Shown piece by piece: positions 18,236 to 26,318 of a stretch of DNA of 64,000 bases (position 1 is its first letter; every line of letters begins with the position of its first letter). The notes under the pieces are model-generated. The model made no database searches. It worked only from the letters and a program-made list of their open reading frames with translations, and had not been told where the DNA came from. The translations under genes were made by a program, and so were the position numbers. The DNA is from JANSWY01 sp965267245 (GTDB lineage: Bacteria > Bacteroidota > Bacteroidia > Cytophagales > Cyclobacteriaceae), in NCBI GenBank assembly GCA_965267245.1, contig OZ253939.1:558001-622000 (forward strand). Reading direction: 5' to 3'.

Positions 18236-20041
18236 ATGAAACACAATCTCTTCTTTTTATTTTTAGTAGTACTTGCTAATTACGTCCAGGCACAAACACC
18301 GTTAATAACAAATGTTTCCAGTCGGGAAACAATTAGTTTGGATGGCTCCTGGCACTATATTATTGATCCTTATGACAATGGCTATTACAACTACCGTTGG
18401 CAACCATTTGATCAACAGGAAAATCCAGGAGGTGCTGCATATTTTACAAATACTAAGCCCCAAAGTAAATCAGATCGGATAGAATATGACTTTGAGAAAG
18501 CAAGTACTTTGGATGTGCCTGGCAGCTGGAATTTTCAGCGTCCTGAATTAAACTATTACGAAGGGTCAATCTGGTACCAGCGTGATTTTAAATTTGATAA
18601 ATCTCCTTCGAAAAGAGTATTCCTGTATTTTGGTGCGGCTAACTATGAAACTCATGTCTATGTAAATGGAAAAAAAGCAGGTGTCCATGTTGGAGGATTT
18701 GGGCCCTTCAATTTTGATGTCACTTCGCTTATAAAAGACGGTGATAATTTCATTGTAGTCAAAGTGAATAATGCCCGGAAACCTGAAGCTGTTCCTACCA
18801 TCAATACTGACTGGTGGAATCATGGTGGATTAACACGCAGTGTCAAACTGGTAGTGGTTCCGAATCAATTTATTGAGTCCTACAAGCTACAATTAAAACC
18901 TGGATCCACTGATGAAATAAAAGGATTCGTTCAACTGAATTCAGCAAGCCAAGGTGAACCGATCTCAATTCAAATACCAGACCTCAACTTAAAGAAAAGC
19001 TTTAAGTCAGATATCGAAGGACACGTAGAATTTAGTTTTAAAGTCAGAAATCTGAAACTTTGGGATACAGAAAATCCATTTTTGTACAATGTGGTTGTTA
19101 CGGGTGCTACAGATGAAATCACTGATAAAATAGGATTTAGAAGTATTGAAGTACGAGGGACTGACATTTTATTAAATGGAAAGAAAATATTCCTGAAGGG
19201 CATTTGTGCGCATGAAGAGAACCCGCTAAGTGGCACAAGGTTATTCAGTGAGTCTGAAGCCAGGATGATGTATGGCTGGGCAAAAGAATTGAATGCAAAT
19301 TTTCTGAGGTTGGCTCACTATCCACACAATGAATTTATGCCAAGACTCGCAGATGAACTTGGTTTTTTACTTTGGGAAGAGGTTCCTGTATACTGGACCA
19401 TCAAATGGAAAAATGAAGCTACCTTGGCCAATGCCAGGAACCAGATGAAAGAAGTTGTGACCAGGGACCAAAACAGGGCTTCAGTAATAATCTGGTCTGT
19501 GGCTAATGAGACTCCGGTGATTAACGATAGATTGTATTTCTTGAAAGACCTGATTTCCTATACCCGTTCAATGGATGACACCAGGTTGGTATCGGCTGCA
19601 ATGGAAGTTGAATCGGACGGGTTGACGAAGAAGGTACATGATCCCCTGGGAGAATTTACTGATGTGATTAGCTTCAATCAATATCATGGATGGTATGGAG
19701 GAGATGTGGCAGATATGCTTAAAATGAATTGGGACATCAAATATGACAAACCAGTTTTGATAAGCGAGTTTGGAGCCGGTGCTAAGTATGGTTTTCATGG
19801 AGATTACCAAACAGTTTGGTCAGAAGAATTTCAAGAACGCTTTTACCGATTGACATTGGAAGGGTTGTCCAGAGTTCCCAATCTTTCAGGCTTTACCCCC
19901 TGGATATTGGCAGATTTCAGGTCTCCACGTAGACCATTGACCAACATACAGGATGGATGGAATAGAAAGGGGCTCATTGCTGAAGGTGGACATAAGAAGA
20001 AAGCATTTTTTGTTTTGCAGGAATACTATTTGAAAAGATGA
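18236..20041 (+). CDS. Exported GH2-family glycoside hydrolase (beta-glucuronidase/beta-galactosidase type)
   Basis: A 601-residue GH2 enzyme with a signal peptide (ends VQAQ), a sugar-binding jelly-roll domain (about 30-210, SIWYQRDF, FGAANYETHVYVNGKK), an Ig-like middle domain and a TIM barrel. The acid/base is Glu425 in SVANE and the nucleophile Glu511 in LISEFGAG. The length and the NxE/EFGAG context resemble beta-glucuronidases more than long LacZ enzymes, but specificity cannot be read from sequence. The OmpA gene overlaps its stop by 4 bases (ATGA), implying coupling. Confidence 0.9.
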   Translation: MKHNLFFLFLVVLANYVQAQTPLITNVSSRETISLDGSWHYIIDPYDNGYYNYRWQPFDQQENPGGAAYFTNTKPQSKSDRIEYDFEKASTLDVPGSWNFQRPELNYYEGSIWYQRDFKFDKSPSKRVFLYFGAANYETHVYVNGKKAGVHVGGFGPFNFDVTSLIKDGDNFIVVKVNNARKPEAVPTINTDWWNHGGLTRSVKLVVVPNQFIESYKLQLKPGSTDEIKGFVQLNSASQGEPISIQIPDLNLKKSFKSDIEGHVEFSFKVRNLKLWDTENPFLYNVVVTGATDEITDKIGFRSIEVRGTDILLNGKKIFLKGICAHEENPLSGTRLFSESEARMMYGWAKELNANFLRLAHYPHNEFMPRLADELGFLLWEEVPVYWTIKWKNEATLANARNQMKEVVTRDQNRASVIIWSVANETPVINDRLYFLKDLISYTRSMDDTRLVSAAMEVESDGLTKKVHDPLGEFTDVISFNQYHGWYGGDVADMLKMNWDIKYDKPVLISEFGAGAKYGFHGDYQTVWSEEFQERFYRLTLEGLSRVPNLSGFTPWILADFRSPRRPLTNIQDGWNRKGLIAEGGHKKKAFFVLQEYYLKR

Positions 20042-21072
20042 GAGCGATAGTTCTATTGTTTCTATTGGGTTTCTCTTTGTCTGTAAAGGCACAAAAATTG
20101 ACTGGTACCTGGACTGGGAAGTTGCCTCAGGATGACAAAGACTATGATTTCGAATTGTCTGTTCAACTGTTAAGAGATGGGAATCAGCTTAGAGGTACAT
20201 GCAAGATCATACAACCTATCGTAGGGGATTATGTGGAACAAACTTTTGAAGGAACGATCAATGGAACCGTCTTGAAATTCAAGGAGCTTAAAGTAGTGGA
20301 TAGTAAGGAATCTCAAAATTGGTATTGGTGTGTAAAAGATTTTGTGGGAGAATTGAAAATTGATGAACTGAATAATAAAATGATCATATCTGGTAGTTGG
20401 CAAGGTACAAATTACCTTTACAGGCAGGGTCAGTATTATAATGGTGATTGCTCACCTGGTTCATTTTACCTGGAAAAAGAACTCTTCAGTTCAATAAAAA
20501 TCTCAGGAGTTGTATACGATTTTGAATCAAAGAATCCCATCAAAGCAACCGTAAAGATTGAGGAACAAGATTCATCGATTGAAACTTCTAATGGTGCTTA
20601 CCAATTTATGTCCAGACCTGGTCAAAAAGTAACACTTTCAATTTCATCTGAAGGGTATAGATCAAAAACTGAAACCATTGGTCCATATCGGTCCAGTGGC
20701 GTACGAGATTTTTATCTTGAACAGAAGAAACTAGAGATTGTAGAAAATAAGCGGACCAAACTTAAAAATGTCTTGTTTACCAGGGGAAAGGCAAAGCTTT
20801 TATCAGGATCAAGTGATGAATTGGATGAGCTGGTTAGCTATCTGGTTAATAATCAAGGTAAGTCAATTGTCTTAGAAGGACATACAGATAAGCTAGGGGA
20901 TTCAAAAAAGAACCTGGAATTATCAGAAGAAAGGACAGAAACCATTAAAAAATACCTTGTGAATATGGGAATTCGGGAAGACAGAATATCGACAAAAGGT
21001 TTTGGAGATACACAACCAATTTGTCCTTCACCGTGTCGTGAGAATAGGAGAGTTGAATTCTTGATACAATAA
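20038..21072 (+). CDS. OmpA-family cell-envelope protein
   Basis: A 344-residue protein: signal peptide (ends VKAQ), an N-terminal lipocalin-like strand-rich region (about 20-150, LTGTWTGKLPQ), a short CarboxypepD_reg-like module (about 158-232, SGVVYDFESKNPIKATV) and a C-terminal OmpA peptidoglycan-binding domain (about 245-344). In the last, the TDKLGDSKKNLELSEERTE segment and the final RENRRVEF carry the expected Asp and Arg. It anchors to the cell wall and is probably periplasmic. Co-translation with the GH2 gene upstream and the lipoprotein downstream (1-base overlap) suggests an envelope-linked unit. Confidence 0.88.
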   Translation: MRAIVLLFLLGFSLSVKAQKLTGTWTGKLPQDDKDYDFELSVQLLRDGNQLRGTCKIIQPIVGDYVEQTFEGTINGTVLKFKELKVVDSKESQNWYWCVKDFVGELKIDELNNKMIISGSWQGTNYLYRQGQYYNGDCSPGSFYLEKELFSSIKISGVVYDFESKNPIKATVKIEEQDSSIETSNGAYQFMSRPGQKVTLSISSEGYRSKTETIGPYRSSGVRDFYLEQKKLEIVENKRTKLKNVLFTRGKAKLLSGSSDELDELVSYLVNNQGKSIVLEGHTDKLGDSKKNLELSEERTETIKKYLVNMGIREDRISTKGFGDTQPICPSPCRENRRVEFLIQ

Positions 21073-21650
21073 TGAAATTAGCAGTTTTAGCAGTTCTATC
21101 TTTTTTGATTTTCGCAGGGTGTTCCAATGATGACAATGATTTAGTTGATGTAAAAAGTCTACCCGAAGGTGCAGAAAATGAATTTTCATTGAATGTTGCA
21201 GGCTCTGAGCTAGTATTCGACGGTTTTGAGTTTACACAATCCATCGAGATTCCTCAAACATCACTAATCGATCAGGTTGCAGGAGTGAATATAAGAAAGG
21301 AGGGAGATGTTTCAGTTAAAGTGAGCTATAACTATAAGTATGAAACTCTAGAAGAACTATTCGCTTTATTGAATCAAAAAGATCAGAATATTTCATATTT
21401 CCCTGAAACATTCGACGTTGGACTCCATATATTGGGTTTTTCCTTTGAAGTATCCAATGCTGATTCTATTTTTTCTACATTAAACGTGAAACAACCTGAT
21501 GAAGCATTCTTTCATATCGCTAATATTTATGAAGATGAGTTTAAGGGAAACATTTGGTTAGAAGGCGACTTTAAATTGAAGAATCTTTATTTTGATGATT
21601 TGGTGGAAGGAACATATTTTCTAAAATTTCCAATTTGCTGTTTTCGATAG
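21072..21650 (+). CDS. Small lipoprotein of unknown function
   Basis: A 192-residue lipoprotein with lipobox FAGC near residue 17 followed by acidic NDDNDLVD, typical of surface-exported Bacteroidota lipoproteins. The body is beta-rich with no recognised family. Its ATG shares a base with the OmpA stop (TAATG), so it is translated from the same mRNA as the GH2 and OmpA genes. Confidence 0.75.
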   Translation: MKLAVLAVLSFLIFAGCSNDDNDLVDVKSLPEGAENEFSLNVAGSELVFDGFEFTQSIEIPQTSLIDQVAGVNIRKEGDVSVKVSYNYKYETLEELFALLNQKDQNISYFPETFDVGLHILGFSFEVSNADSIFSTLNVKQPDEAFFHIANIYEDEFKGNIWLEGDFKLKNLYFDDLVEGTYFLKFPICCFR

Positions 21651-21720
21651 TAGTTCATCATTTGTTAGGGATGTAATGTCTCTAGGGCATATCCATTTTA
21701 TTCATTTCTTTATTTGTGTT

Positions 21721-21750
21721 ATTTTGACATAATGATATTCTAGTCAAAAT
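21721..21750 (+). promoter_or_regulatory. 8-bp inverted repeat upstream of the PQQ-dehydrogenase gene
   Basis: ATTTTGAC (21721-21728) and GTCAAAAT (21743-21750) are perfect inverted copies separated by 14 bases, and a TGACATA direct repeat (21725 and 21750) overlaps them. The element is 37 bases before the start at 21787 and could be an operator. Confidence 0.4.
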
Positions 21751-21786
21751 GACATATCTTTTTGCAATGTAACTAATACCAATTGT

Positions 21787-24738
21787 GTGAATTATACTGG
21801 GCATTCTAAATTAATGGCCTTTTTCCTGGGATCATTATTTTCAATTCTATTTTTATCGTGTGAGCGGAGGAGTGACTATTTTGTAGTCAGAGGACAATTT
21901 GAAGGAAATGTTGATGGGTTTGATAGTACCATCCTGATTAATCGTATTAGTGAATCTCTGCTTGGACAAGCAGGACACTTATACATCACAACTGAAGTAA
22001 GAGCACTTTCTTTTGAGGAAAGGAGCTACGTTGAAAGATACCTTGAAGCAGGAGGTTTGGTATCATTCTCCTGCAGGGACACCATTTACAACTGGGGTGA
22101 AATCAAGTCATTCCTTCAGGAGGGATCGGCTAAAATTCAATGCGAAAATCCAGAGTTTACGAAAGCCAGGTTAAATTATGATTTGGTGACAACTATTGCA
22201 GCTCCAGGTATGGATCGTTTGGTAAGGGAGGTATTGGTTGCGCCTCTTGCGGAACCAATTGATATAGCTGTAACCAATAACTCTTTTGTATACTGGATTG
22301 AAAGAAAAGGAGCTATTCACACCTATCACCCTGGAACAGACCAAACCAGAATGATCACACAAATGGATGTCTATACCGGGGAAGAGGATGGCCTTTTGGG
22401 AATTGAATTGGATCCTGATTTTGACAATAACAATTGGGTTTACCTGTTCTACTCACCACCAGGTGATGAACCCAAACAACATGTTTCACGATTTGTCTTA
22501 ACACCAGATAGTCTGCATTTGTGTACAGAAAAGCTAATTATTGAAATCCCTACACAAAGAGATGAGTGCTGTCATTCAGCAGGGGATATTAAGTTTGATA
22601 GTAAGGGTAATTTGTTCATCAGTACGGGAGACAACACATTTTCAAGAGCTTCCGATGGATTTACTCCACTGGACGAACGCCCTGGCAGGTCGGCATTTGA
22701 TTCTCAAAAATCTTCCTCCAATACAAATGACCTACGAGGTAAGGTGTTAAGGATACACCCTGAAAAAGACGGAAGTTACACCATTCCAGACGGAAATTTG
22801 TTTGCGAAAGATGGTTCTGAGGGTTTACCTGAAATCTATGTTATGGGTGCTCGAAACCCGTTTACGATAGCCTATAATAAATACTTTGATTGGCTGTATT
22901 GGGGAGATGTTGGGCCTGATGGAAATGTTACTTCGGAAAGGGGGCCTAGTGCACATGATGAGATTAATTTCGCACCAGCACCTGGTAATTATGGGTGGCC
23001 CTATTTTAATGCCAATAATCTCGCCTATGCAGATTATGATTTTGAAACGGGTAAACTAGGTCCTCGATTTGATCCACTAAATCCGGTGAATACATCGGTG
23101 AATAATACAGGGAGTAAAGAACTACCTGAAGCAATTCCTGCGATGGTGTACTATACTTTTGATGAGACACCAGAGTTTCCTGGAGTGGGCAAGGGTTCCA
23201 GGTCCACTGGAGCTGGAGATGTTTACGATTACCAGGGGAGTAGAAAACATGGTAATGAATTTCCGCCATATTACCATAATAAGTTGTTTGCATTTGATTG
23301 GGCAAGAGATTGGATCATGGTGGTGAACCAGGATAAAGATGGAAACTTTCTGTCCATTTCTCCATTCCTGGATAACTCAGTATTGGCATCACCAATAGCC
23401 ATGGACTTTGGGCCTGATGGGGCATTATATGTACTGGAATACGGCATTGGGTACTTTACTGATAACCACGATTCAAAGCTCATTCGGTTGGAGTTCATTA
23501 ATGGCAACAGACCACCAGTTGCGGAGTTCTCATTGAACAAAACAAGCGGTGCTACTCCTCTTGAGATAATTCTTGACGGTTCTGCATCCAAAGATCCAGA
23601 TAATCAACCATTGAAGTATTTCTGGGAAGTGAATGAAGAAATACTTGAGGGGCAAAAACTCTCTTATTCCTTTAGCGAAGTTGGTCAATATGATATTACC
23701 TTGAAAGTGGTCGACAGTGAGGGAGCATTGTCATCCATTACAAAAAAAATTACAGCAGGGAATACTGCCCCTGATGTGAAAATTGCATTTGGTCTCAATC
23801 AAACTTTTTATAAGCCAGGATACCCAATTGAATATCAGGTGCTAGTTGCCGATGAAGAAGATGGTACAATCGGGAATAGCATCAAACCCGAAAATGTGAA
23901 CGTATTTCTAACAAAGTACAGTGGCAGTGATAATCGAGCAGCAGCCAGTTTGGCCCAATTGGGTAATTTGGATGAGAGTTTATTGTCAACTGGTCTACAG
24001 CTCATCCAATCCAGTGACTGTAAGAGTTGCCATAAACTGGATGAAGTTTCTATTGGACCCAGTTTCAAGCAGATTGCTGATCGATATGATAAAGATTATA
24101 TCCAAATGGACCTCCTTGCCAAAAAAATCATCAACGGTGGATCCGGTGTTTGGGGGGATGGAATGATGATTGCTCATCCTAATTTCAGTATGAAGGCGGC
24201 TCGTGAGATTGTGAAATACATCTTCGCTGTAAATGATCCACCTCCTGCAGAAAGTGAACCAATTGATGTAAGAGGGGTTTTGGCCACATCAGCACTCTCT
24301 AATGATAAGATCAGATTTGAGGTAAGCTACAAAGATCAGGGTGGAAGTATCTCTTTGGAAGGGAAGCAGGAAATTACCCTGATACCCCCCAAACTTGAAG
24401 CTGAGCAAGCAGACAAGCTAATTGGATTTGAAGTAATTGGCGGAATAGAAGATGGAGATGACAGGAAGGTAAGAACCACTGAAGAGCGATCCAGTTTAAC
24501 TTTTACTAGTATTGATTTGACGAATGTCACTTCAATTGAACTCGTTGGTGATATAAATATGTCGGGAGAAATCAGTTTAAATATTGGCAATGGTGCCAAT
24601 TCTATAAAAGTTAGTGAGAATAAGAGTTTTGGACTCAACCAATTGACAGGCATTCATGATCTTCAATTTGACTTCAAGTCAATTGAACCTTCAACAGTAG
24701 ATAAAATTATTTTTAGACTAAATACAACCTTACAATGA
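21787..24738 (+). CDS. Multidomain lipoprotein: ThuA remnant, PQQ-type sugar dehydrogenase, PKD, cytochrome c, CBM-like domain
   Basis: A 983-residue lipoprotein (lipobox FLSC). Residues about 30-135 resemble the end of a ThuA domain (SYVERYLEAGGLVSF). Residues 140-565 form a GSDH/SorD beta-propeller that oxidises sugars with PQQ (EEDGLLGIELDPDF, CHSAGDIKFDSKGNLFIS). A PKD domain is at about 571-660, and a class I cytochrome c at about 725-810 has heme site C745-K-S-C748-H749 and probable axial Met793 or Met794. Residues 860-983 form a CBM6-like sandwich. Electrons from sugar oxidation could pass directly to the fused heme. It starts with GTG; ATG 21814 is an alternative. Confidence 0.9.
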   Translation: MNYTGHSKLMAFFLGSLFSILFLSCERRSDYFVVRGQFEGNVDGFDSTILINRISESLLGQAGHLYITTEVRALSFEERSYVERYLEAGGLVSFSCRDTIYNWGEIKSFLQEGSAKIQCENPEFTKARLNYDLVTTIAAPGMDRLVREVLVAPLAEPIDIAVTNNSFVYWIERKGAIHTYHPGTDQTRMITQMDVYTGEEDGLLGIELDPDFDNNNWVYLFYSPPGDEPKQHVSRFVLTPDSLHLCTEKLIIEIPTQRDECCHSAGDIKFDSKGNLFISTGDNTFSRASDGFTPLDERPGRSAFDSQKSSSNTNDLRGKVLRIHPEKDGSYTIPDGNLFAKDGSEGLPEIYVMGARNPFTIAYNKYFDWLYWGDVGPDGNVTSERGPSAHDEINFAPAPGNYGWPYFNANNLAYADYDFETGKLGPRFDPLNPVNTSVNNTGSKELPEAIPAMVYYTFDETPEFPGVGKGSRSTGAGDVYDYQGSRKHGNEFPPYYHNKLFAFDWARDWIMVVNQDKDGNFLSISPFLDNSVLASPIAMDFGPDGALYVLEYGIGYFTDNHDSKLIRLEFINGNRPPVAEFSLNKTSGATPLEIILDGSASKDPDNQPLKYFWEVNEEILEGQKLSYSFSEVGQYDITLKVVDSEGALSSITKKITAGNTAPDVKIAFGLNQTFYKPGYPIEYQVLVADEEDGTIGNSIKPENVNVFLTKYSGSDNRAAASLAQLGNLDESLLSTGLQLIQSSDCKSCHKLDEVSIGPSFKQIADRYDKDYIQMDLLAKKIINGGSGVWGDGMMIAHPNFSMKAAREIVKYIFAVNDPPPAESEPIDVRGVLATSALSNDKIRFEVSYKDQGGSISLEGKQEITLIPPKLEAEQADKLIGFEVIGGIEDGDDRKVRTTEERSSLTFTSIDLTNVTSIELVGDINMSGEISLNIGNGANSIKVSENKSFGLNQLTGIHDLQFDFKSIEPSTVDKIIFRLNTTLQ

Positions 24739-25802
24739 CACAATCCCGAAGAAAGACAATCAAACAACTAGGATTAGGTGGAAGCGCACTTGGTTTAATA
24801 GGTGCAACAAACCTGATCAGTGCTTGTTCCCCTTCCACAAAGGAAAACGGTGAAAAAGAGTCAAAAGACCAGGCAGTAGCTGAAGAAAGTTCCTTGTTCT
24901 TTCAGATCTCATTGGCACAATGGTCACTACACAGGAGTTACTTTGGTGATGGATTATTCACTGATGGAAAGGCAGATTGGCAAAAATTTGGACAGACCTG
25001 GGATACTAATCCGGAGGATGTGCTGAAGGGAGAATTGGACCCCACATATTTTCCTACTGTAGCCAAAGAGAAATTTGGAATAGAAGCGGTGGAATTTGTG
25101 AATGTATTTTACTATTCAAAAAAGAATGATCAGGAATACTGGAAAGCCATGCGTCAGCAGTGCGATGAAAAGGGAGTGAAATGCCTTTTGATTATGTGTG
25201 ATAGGGAAGGAAACCTTGGAGATACTGATGAAGCAGCTCGAAATCAGGCCGTCGAAAATCATTATGGCTGGATAGATGCTGCGAAGGTGCTCGGGTGTCA
25301 TTCTATCCGAGTGAATGCGGCAGGAAATGGAACAGAAGAAGAAGTAAAAACAGCTGCAATAGATGGGTTAGGTAAATTAGCTGCATATGGTGCCGAAAAT
25401 GGTATCAATGTGATTGTAGAGAATCATGGAGGGTATTCATCTGATGGTAAATGGCTTAGTAGTGTAATTGAAGGAGTTGGAAGCGATTTCTGTGGAACAC
25501 TACCTGATTTTGGGAATTTCTGTATTGAGCGGAGTGAAGATGGCTGTGCCAACGAATATGACCGTTATCAGGGAATGAAAGAGCTTATGCCGTATGCCAA
25601 AGGTGTCAGTGCTAAATCTCATGAATTTGATGCTGAAGGTAATGAGGTGAATACTGACTATTACCGAATGATGAAAATAATCAAGGAAGCCGGTTTTTCA
25701 GGTTACATTGATGTGGAATATGAGGGGGCTGAATTATCTGAGGATGAAGGGATTAAAGCTACCAAACGACTGCTGGAAAAAGCGGGTAAAACCGTCAGCT
25801 AA
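24735..25802 (+). CDS. Exported sugar phosphate isomerase/epimerase-like TIM-barrel protein
   Basis: A 355-residue AP_endonuc_2-type TIM barrel (like xylose isomerases and keto-sugar epimerases). The N-terminus MTQSRRKTIKQLGLGG looks like a twin-arginine-type signal and is followed by a lipobox-like ISAC, so it is exported and lipid-anchored. Metal-ligand candidates are Glu in IVENHGG, Asp and His in KSHEFDAEG and Glu in YIDVEYEG. It overlaps the dehydrogenase by 4 bases. Together they suggest periplasmic oxidation of a sugar followed by isomerisation or epimerisation; the substrate is unknown. Confidence 0.85.
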   Translation: MTQSRRKTIKQLGLGGSALGLIGATNLISACSPSTKENGEKESKDQAVAEESSLFFQISLAQWSLHRSYFGDGLFTDGKADWQKFGQTWDTNPEDVLKGELDPTYFPTVAKEKFGIEAVEFVNVFYYSKKNDQEYWKAMRQQCDEKGVKCLLIMCDREGNLGDTDEAARNQAVENHYGWIDAAKVLGCHSIRVNAAGNGTEEEVKTAAIDGLGKLAAYGAENGINVIVENHGGYSSDGKWLSSVIEGVGSDFCGTLPDFGNFCIERSEDGCANEYDRYQGMKELMPYAKGVSAKSHEFDAEGNEVNTDYYRMMKIIKEAGFSGYIDVEYEGAELSEDEGIKATKRLLEKAGKTVS

Positions 25803-25831
25803 GCTCTGTATAATTAATCTAAATTAAGTGC

Positions 25832-25886
25832 TTGTGGTACAAATGTTACAATAAGTCTTTTTGATTTCAGTAGCTTTGTACCACAA
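25832..25886 (+). promoter_or_regulatory. Perfect 12-bp inverted repeat, with nested dyads, at the start of the metal-efflux operon
   Basis: TTGTGGTACAAA (25832-25843) and TTTGTACCACAA (25875-25886) are exact reverse complements separated by 31 bases. Each arm contains its own 11-bp dyad TTGT-N3-ACAA, centred at 25837 and 25881, that is 44 bp apart. The right arm ends on the A of the start codon and includes TAGCTTTG (25871-25878), an exact TAnnTTTG -7 element. It looks like a pair of operator sites overlapping the promoter; a folded leader hairpin is the alternative. Confidence 0.6.
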
Positions 25887-26260
25887 TGAAAGTTATTAGA
25901 AATATGAGTATTTTGCTTGGAGGATTATTTCTCTTCCTGCATACTGTATTTCCACATGACCATCATAACCAGCAATCTTCTGAGGAGCATTTCCTTGAAA
26001 TTGGTGTCGCTACAAGTATATTTGACATCATAGAATTGGCGTTTCACCTGGATTTGGGTGAAGACCACCTGGAGAACTTTCAGGTGACTCCTAAGACTGC
26101 TTTTCAACTTTCTCCTTTCATTGTTGATGATCTTTTGAGCTTTGAGTTGCCAGCAATCATCAAATTGAATGATGACTCTTTCCCCGCTACTCTAAGTGAA
26201 CCTTTCCTGGAGCAATCATATCGCTCTGAAGACCGATTTAGAGGACCCCCACAGGTCTAG
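25886..26260 (+). CDS. Small exported histidine-containing protein of the efflux operon
   Basis: A 124-residue protein with an N-terminal hydrophobic signal (about 5-22) followed directly by a metal-friendly HDHHNQQ cluster (about 25-31), more His further on (AFHLDLGEDHLE) and a C-terminal RFRGPPQV tail. It precedes the RND pump by 58 bases. Function is unknown; a role in periplasmic metal capture or sensing is an inference from context and histidines. Similar small proteins with a RGPP tail are, as I recall, common before CusA-type genes in Bacteroidota. Confidence 0.72.
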   Translation: MKVIRNMSILLGGLFLFLHTVFPHDHHNQQSSEEHFLEIGVATSIFDIIELAFHLDLGEDHLENFQVTPKTAFQLSPFIVDDLLSFELPAIIKLNDDSFPATLSEPFLEQSYRSEDRFRGPPQV

Positions 26261-26318
26261 ATGTCAATCCTATTTAGGATTCTATTAACGCTGATTTGGT
26301 CCTTTAAAATCATTTAAC

